From assembly GCA_030626465.1 (NCBI GenBank), contig DAOUOU010000006.1, forward strand, positions 1 through 27,808: 27,808 bases of DNA. The letters run 5' to 3'. The translations under genes were made by a program, and so were the position numbers. Positions 24,967 to 27,808 of this stretch are shown in pieces. Below the pieces are notes generated by a model. The model saw only the letters and a list, made by a program, of their open reading frames with translations, was not told the DNA's origin and did no database searches. Each line of letters begins with the position of its first letter. Position 1 is the stretch's first letter. The stretch comes from Bacteroidales bacterium. GTDB taxonomy: Bacteria > Bacteroidota > Bacteroidia > Bacteroidales > UBA10428.

Positions 24967-25001
24967 AAAATTTTTTGTCATGCAAATTTGCAAAAAATTT
25001 T
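24967..25001. repeat. Inverted repeat upstream of the tkt promoter
   Basis: AAAATTTTTTG (24967-24977) and CAAAAAATTTT (24991-25001) are exact inverted copies around a 13-base spacer. The 12-base palindrome TGCAAATTTGCA (24981-24992) is nested within. The position directly upstream of the likely -7 element fits an operator; low complexity lowers the certainty. Confidence 0.5.
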
Positions 25002-25021
25002 AACACCACATGGAACCGCTC

Positions 25022-25039
25022 TCCCGATAATTATCGGGA
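25022..25039. repeat. 18-bp perfect palindrome TCCCGATAATTATCGGGA
   Basis: Completely self-complementary over 18 bases with no loop. It could be a dimer binding site or part of a dispersed repeat family; a single copy is present in this window. Confidence 0.8.
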
Positions 25040-25201
25040 TCACTCTCACAAGTATTAAAATATATTTCCTAAGGATAAAAATTGATTTTAATAGCTGAAA
25101 GAATCTGTGTTTTGTTCGTATGTATGCAATTTGCGTTTCGAGAGTAGTATATCCAATGAATAAATCTGGCAGTCGAAATGCTTTTTCTTACTGCTTCTAT
25201 T

Positions 25202-25308
25202 CCCAGGGTTGCACCCTGGGTTACCACTGTGTCACTCCTCCGGAGTGATTCCTTAGAATTTTGTGTAATATTTTTAAGACGATACATCCTTCCCCCTTTG
25301 AGGGGGAA
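25202..25308. repeat. Cluster of three perfect hairpins (REP-like)
   Basis: Three stems with 3-base loops follow each other: CCCAGGGT-TGC-ACCCTGGG (25202-25220), TCACTCC-TCC-GGAGTGA (25232-25248) and TTCCCCCT-TTG-AGGGGGAA (25290-25308). Identical loop length and GC-rich stems in an AT-rich gap are the look of interspersed palindromic (REP-type) elements, which can be moved by TnpA-REP transposases encoded elsewhere. No transposase gene is in the window. Confidence 0.7.
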
Positions 25309-25318
25309 CACAAGGGGG

Positions 25319-25427
25319 TGTGATTTGCCTTCGGCGACCGCGTTCGCATAAAGCTTTAGCGGTTGCGAAGCTTCTCCTTCGTAGATTTACTTCGGAGAAG
25401 GAGCTCGCAAGCTCGGTTGTGATTTGC
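25319..25427. repeat. Direct repeat TGTGATTTGC flanking more hairpins
   Basis: TGTGATTTGC occurs at 25319-25328 and 25418-25427, 99 bases apart. Between them are ACCGC (25337-25341)/GCGGT (25359-25363), CTTCTCC (25371-25377)/GGAGAAG (25394-25400) and GAGCT-CGCA-AGCTC (25401-25414). The layout, short direct repeats around a block of palindromes, resembles a small non-autonomous mobile unit. Confidence 0.55.
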
Positions 25428-25528
25428 TTATTGGAATTTACCAGTGTTTTTTTGCCGGAATGATTTTCTATTTCAGAAATAGCGAAAGATTATTATTTTT
25501 GCTGACATTATTAATTGCTTATATTATT

Positions 25529-26002
25529 ATGATACAGCGAATTCAATCTGCCTTCTTATTGGCTGCCTCAATTTTGTCAATAATTTTTGTCTTTCATCCA
25601 TTATCCAGAATGATTTTAGCCGGAGGAATTTCAGCTACATTCTATACTTATGCTCTTAATAATTCAACCGTCCCCTACGAAGCAATCTATCACACATTTC
25701 CTATTGTTGTTTTGGCTGTTCTTACAACATTGCTGAATCTTATTGCCATTTTTATTTACAAAAGAAGAGTTCTGCAAATGCGAATTTGTGTATACAATAT
25801 CCTGCTTACTATTGGTATGATTGTTCTAATCTTCTACTATTATTTTGTTTTTAAAAGCAAACTGGATGTTCGGACACATGCTTTCTCCTATTCCATACTA
25901 TTTCCTTTTATAAATGTAATATTGATTTTCCAGGCTTTTCGTGGTATTCGCAGAGATGACTTACTCTTAAAGTCTTACAATAGACTTAGAGATAAAAAAT
26001 AG
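25529..26002 (+). CDS. DUF4293 family membrane protein
   Basis: A 157-residue inner-membrane protein starting at the ATG at 25529. The frame is open 35 codons further upstream to a TTG inside the palindrome region, but family members begin MIQRIQ, as here at this ATG, which settles the start. Four hydrophobic segments are visible (about 6-27, 55-77, 83-103 and 114-134), with a basic C-terminal tail ending RDDLLLKSYNRLRDKK. DUF4293 is a Bacteroidetes family without known function; the conserved tail RGIRRDDLLLKS fits it. It is convergent with pyrI (18-base gap). Confidence 0.9.
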   Translation: MIQRIQSAFLLAASILSIIFVFHPLSRMILAGGISATFYTYALNNSTVPYEAIYHTFPIVVLAVLTTLLNLIAIFIYKRRVLQMRICVYNILLTIGMIVLIFYYYFVFKSKLDVRTHAFSYSILFPFINVILIFQAFRGIRRDDLLLKSYNRLRDKK

Positions 26003-26020
26003 TCACTGAACTGAAGGACT

Positions 26021-26476
26021 TTATATTATTTCTATGTGCTCCTTATCGGTTATTTTTTCGCAATAAATACAACGTAGTGCAATGTCCCTTTTATCAACCA
26101 CAATAAATTTTGTAGGTATTTTTTCATGATTGGTGATACAGACGGGATTAACGCACTTTGCAATACCATTAATTTCATCAGGCACCTCAACTACTTTTTT
26201 CTCAATAACATTATAATTCCTTATAATATTCAGTTTTGCTTCCGGAGCAATAAGAGCGATCCGGTTAATGTCTTTATCTTTGAAAAAAATTCCGGATAAC
26301 TTTATAATTGCTTTTTTTCCAAGTTTTTTACTTTCCAGATTGGTGCCAAAAGTAATCATGCCATCATTTTTCTCCAGACGCAAAATTGATATTACTTTAA
26401 ACAGGCTGTCAGCCGGGATATGATCAATGACAGTTCCATCCTTAATGGCACTGACTTCTAATAGTTTATCCTTCAT
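26021..26476 (-). CDS. pyrI: Aspartate carbamoyltransferase regulatory subunit
   Basis: A 151-residue PyrI with an N-terminal nucleotide-binding domain (about 1-100: AIKDGTVIDHIPADSLFKVI, LESKKLGKKAIIKL) and a C-terminal zinc domain with the four ligands C108, C113, C136 and C139 (KCVNPVCITNHE and LRCIYCEK). It joins PyrB trimers into a holoenzyme and passes on allosteric control by CTP and ATP. It is the second gene of a pyrB-pyrI unit, 59 bases after pyrB. Confidence 0.97.
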   Translation of the reverse strand: MKDKLLEVSAIKDGTVIDHIPADSLFKVISILRLEKNDGMITFGTNLESKKLGKKAIIKLSGIFFKDKDINRIALIAPEAKLNIIRNYNVIEKKVVEVPDEINGIAKCVNPVCITNHEKIPTKFIVVDKRDIALRCIYCEKITDKEHIEII

Positions 26477-26535
26477 AGAAAATTAATTTTTCGAATTTTA
26501 ATTAACATACACATTCAGGTCATAATGTATTAATT

Positions 26536-27447
26536 CTATGATTTTAAACCCAGAATTAAAGAAATAATCGCCTGCCTTACATACACTCCGTTTTCAGTTT
26601 GCTCAAAGTAATAAGCCTTTGGATTCATATCAACACCAATATCAATCTCGTTAACTCTTGGAAGTGGATGCAGGACTTTCGTATTGTTTCTTGTTCCTTT
26701 AAGCATATCGTTTTTAAGTACATACGCATTTCTGGTTTTCTCATACTCAATAGGATCAGAAAATCGCTCTTTTTGAACTCTTGTCATATAAATGATATCA
26801 GCCTCATTGATAGTATCATCCAGATCCCTTGATTCGTGATAGCTCAAACCAGTTTTTTCCAAATGTAGTTTATATTCATCCGGCATCTTGAGCTCATCCG
26901 GTGAAATAAAATAAAAATTGGCATCAAATTCAGAAAGAGCCATCAACAACGAGTGGACTGTGCGTCCATATTTGAGATCACCAACCATAACAATATTCAG
27001 GTTATTAAGTTTACCCTGTGTTTTCTGAATAGAATAGAGATCAAGTAATGTCTGGGTAGGATGCTGGTTTGCACCATCACCAGCATTGATGACAGGTAAT
27101 TGTGTAATCTCGCTTGCATATCTGGCACTTCCTTCAAGCGGGTGTCTCATAACTATCAGCTCGCTATAATTGCTAATCACCCGTATGGTATCATAAAGGG
27201 TCTCTCCTTTTGTTACAGAAGAAGACGAGGAATCAGTAAAACCTATCACCCTGCCCCCCAGTCGATTTATAGCACTTTCAAAACTCAACCTGGTTCTGGT
27301 TGATGGTTCAAAGAATAAGGTTGCAATCACTTTTCCATTAAGAAGATTCTGATAAGAGTTTTTTTCAAATTCAGCAGCAGTAGAAAGTATTTTCAAATAA
27401 TCAGTCTTCGAAAAATCAACGATGGAAACAAGGCTTTTATTCTTCAT
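26536..27447 (-). CDS. pyrB: Aspartate carbamoyltransferase catalytic subunit
   Basis: A 303-residue PyrB, catalysing carbamoyl phosphate plus aspartate to carbamoyl aspartate, the first committed step of pyrimidine synthesis. I start it at the ATG at 27445-27447 (MKNKSLVSIVDFSK), which fits the family; a TTG 45 bases upstream (27492) would add 15 residues unlike relatives. The carbamoyl-phosphate loop FFEPSTRTRLSFE (S49, T50, R51, T52), S77/K80 in the SSSSVTKGETL loop, and HPTQTLLDLY (H129-Q132) are all present, as are the aspartate-binding residues near HPLPRVNEI. Followed by pyrI, so an E. coli-like c6r6 enzyme is expected. Confidence 0.97.
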   Translation of the reverse strand: MKNKSLVSIVDFSKTDYLKILSTAAEFEKNSYQNLLNGKVIATLFFEPSTRTRLSFESAINRLGGRVIGFTDSSSSSVTKGETLYDTIRVISNYSELIVMRHPLEGSARYASEITQLPVINAGDGANQHPTQTLLDLYSIQKTQGKLNNLNIVMVGDLKYGRTVHSLLMALSEFDANFYFISPDELKMPDEYKLHLEKTGLSYHESRDLDDTINEADIIYMTRVQKERFSDPIEYEKTRNAYVLKNDMLKGTRNNTKVLHPLPRVNEIDIGVDMNPKAYYFEQTENGVYVRQAIISLILGLKS

Positions 27448-27522
27448 TTTCTGTTGGTTTGATAAAGTAAATTTACTTAACAAAAAGTGCAAAAGAAAGT
27501 GTTGTTAAAATCTATTAACAAC

Positions 27523-27808
27523 TTAAGGAACTACTAGTTTCAAATTTTCTATCTCTAAAAACTGTTTCGTCACTTTTCCATATTTTGCCTGCCGAACACT
27601 CAGTTCCATTTTACAATTGGTATCGAAAACCTGGTTAATAATTTTTAAGGATTCATTTTTGACAAGACGCATTACCTTATTGATTTGCTCATATTGAAAA
27701 TGTATTTCGAAAAAGCTATCAATAGTACATTCAATTATTTTAGCATTCATAATACAACTCTCGGCAGCTGATCGATAGGCTTTTATTAGTCCGGAAGTAC
27801 CCAGAAGT
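27523..27808 (-). CDS. IMPACT/YigZ family protein, C-terminal part
   Basis: The frame runs from the stop at 27523-27525 to the window edge, giving 94 complete C-terminal residues; the start lies beyond the window. An ATG at 27748-27750 is internal: codons before it read LLGTSGLIKAYRSAAESCII, the end of the IMPACT N-terminal domain (GxxGLxxAY). The rest is a DUF1949-type ferredoxin-like domain (FEIHFQYEQINKVMRLVKN, then CKMELSVRQ). Bacterial members may act on ribosomes or nucleic acids, but their role is unsettled. It ends 75 bases before the pyrB ATG on the same strand. Confidence 0.85.
   Translation of the reverse strand, partial: LLGTSGLIKAYRSAAESCIMNAKIIECTIDSFFEIHFQYEQINKVMRLVKNESLKIINQVFDTNCKMELSVRQAKYGKVTKQFLEIENLKLVVP

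Larger units (their letters stand above)
24880..25528. other. Long non-coding gap with a palindrome cluster
   Basis: 649 bases between tkt and the DUF4293 gene. The left part holds the tkt promoter region. The middle (25040-25200) shows nothing I recognise. From 25202 to 25427 there is a close series of perfect hairpins and a 10-base direct repeat, listed separately. This stretch is visibly richer in G and C than its surroundings. An 80-codon frame on the minus strand (25069-25311) crosses these palindromes and is not credible as a gene. Confidence 0.7.

Noticed and set aside
25069..25311. 80-codon minus-strand frame in the palindrome gap
   Set aside because: Much of it is translated palindrome sequence; no domain, no plausible start context.
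25202..25427. CRISPR-like look of spaced hairpins
   Set aside because: The hairpins differ in sequence and the spacing is irregular; there is no repeated unit with spacers and no cas gene.
25424..25528. 35-residue extension of the DUF4293 protein from a TTG
   Set aside because: The family begins MIQRIQ at 25529, and the extension starts inside the repeat block.
27448..27492. 15-residue N-terminal extension of PyrB from a TTG
   Set aside because: The ATG at 27447 starts with the usual PyrB N-terminus (MKNKSLVS), so the extension is not needed.

Overview
The window is about 37% GC by eye and reads as chromosome of a Bacteroidetes bacterium, probably a Bacteroidia/Marinilabiliales-type organism. 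This rests on gene families typical of the phylum (DUF4293, a paired pyrB/pyrI, hybrid kinases, AsmA-like giant protein), weak Shine-Dalgarno sites, and several exact matches to the Bacteroidetes -7 promoter element TAnnTTTG. Most of the window is ordinary core genome; only the left edge is clearly accessory.

Left edge (1-2049): the 3' part of an unrecognised, possibly phage-like protein, a tyrosine recombinase, and tRNA-Arg(ACG). The tRNA 3' end faces the integrase, as at the boundary of an element integrated in a tRNA gene; the element itself would lie to the left, outside the window. Next (2101-6796, minus strand) is a signalling locus: a MASE1 membrane sensor, PAS domains, histidine kinase and receiver, all in one continuous reading frame broken by a single TAA at 5837-5839, followed by an overlapping receiver-histidine kinase gene.

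Middle (7154-18588): an AsmA-family envelope protein with a long Ala/Lys/Glu coiled-coil tail; ribosomal protein L19; a cluster on the minus strand concerned with peptides and peptidoglycan (C69 dipeptidase, AnmK, M23 endopeptidase); then on the plus strand a small coiled-coil protein, ZapA, a strongly folded RNA that I interpret as 6S RNA, and ribonuclease Y. A SirB1/transglutaminase-like protein follows convergently.

Right part (18909-27808): a xylose operon (xylulokinase, xylose isomerase, aldose 1-epimerase) preceded by two identical 12-bp boxes and ended by a hairpin terminator shared with a convergent transketolase. Xylose is isomerised and phosphorylated to xylulose 5-phosphate, which is the transketolase substrate, so the neighbours form one pentose route. 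A 649-bp gap then holds a dense set of palindromes, followed by DUF4293, pyrI-pyrB (aspartate transcarbamoylase) and the 3' end of an IMPACT/YigZ-family gene.

The best candidates for a second look are the nonsense-split MASE1 hybrid kinase, the zapA-rny intergenic RNA, the palindrome cluster at 25022-25427, the repeated operator-like boxes before the xylose genes, and the tRNA-Arg integration boundary. I did not find a convincing new multi-gene system.
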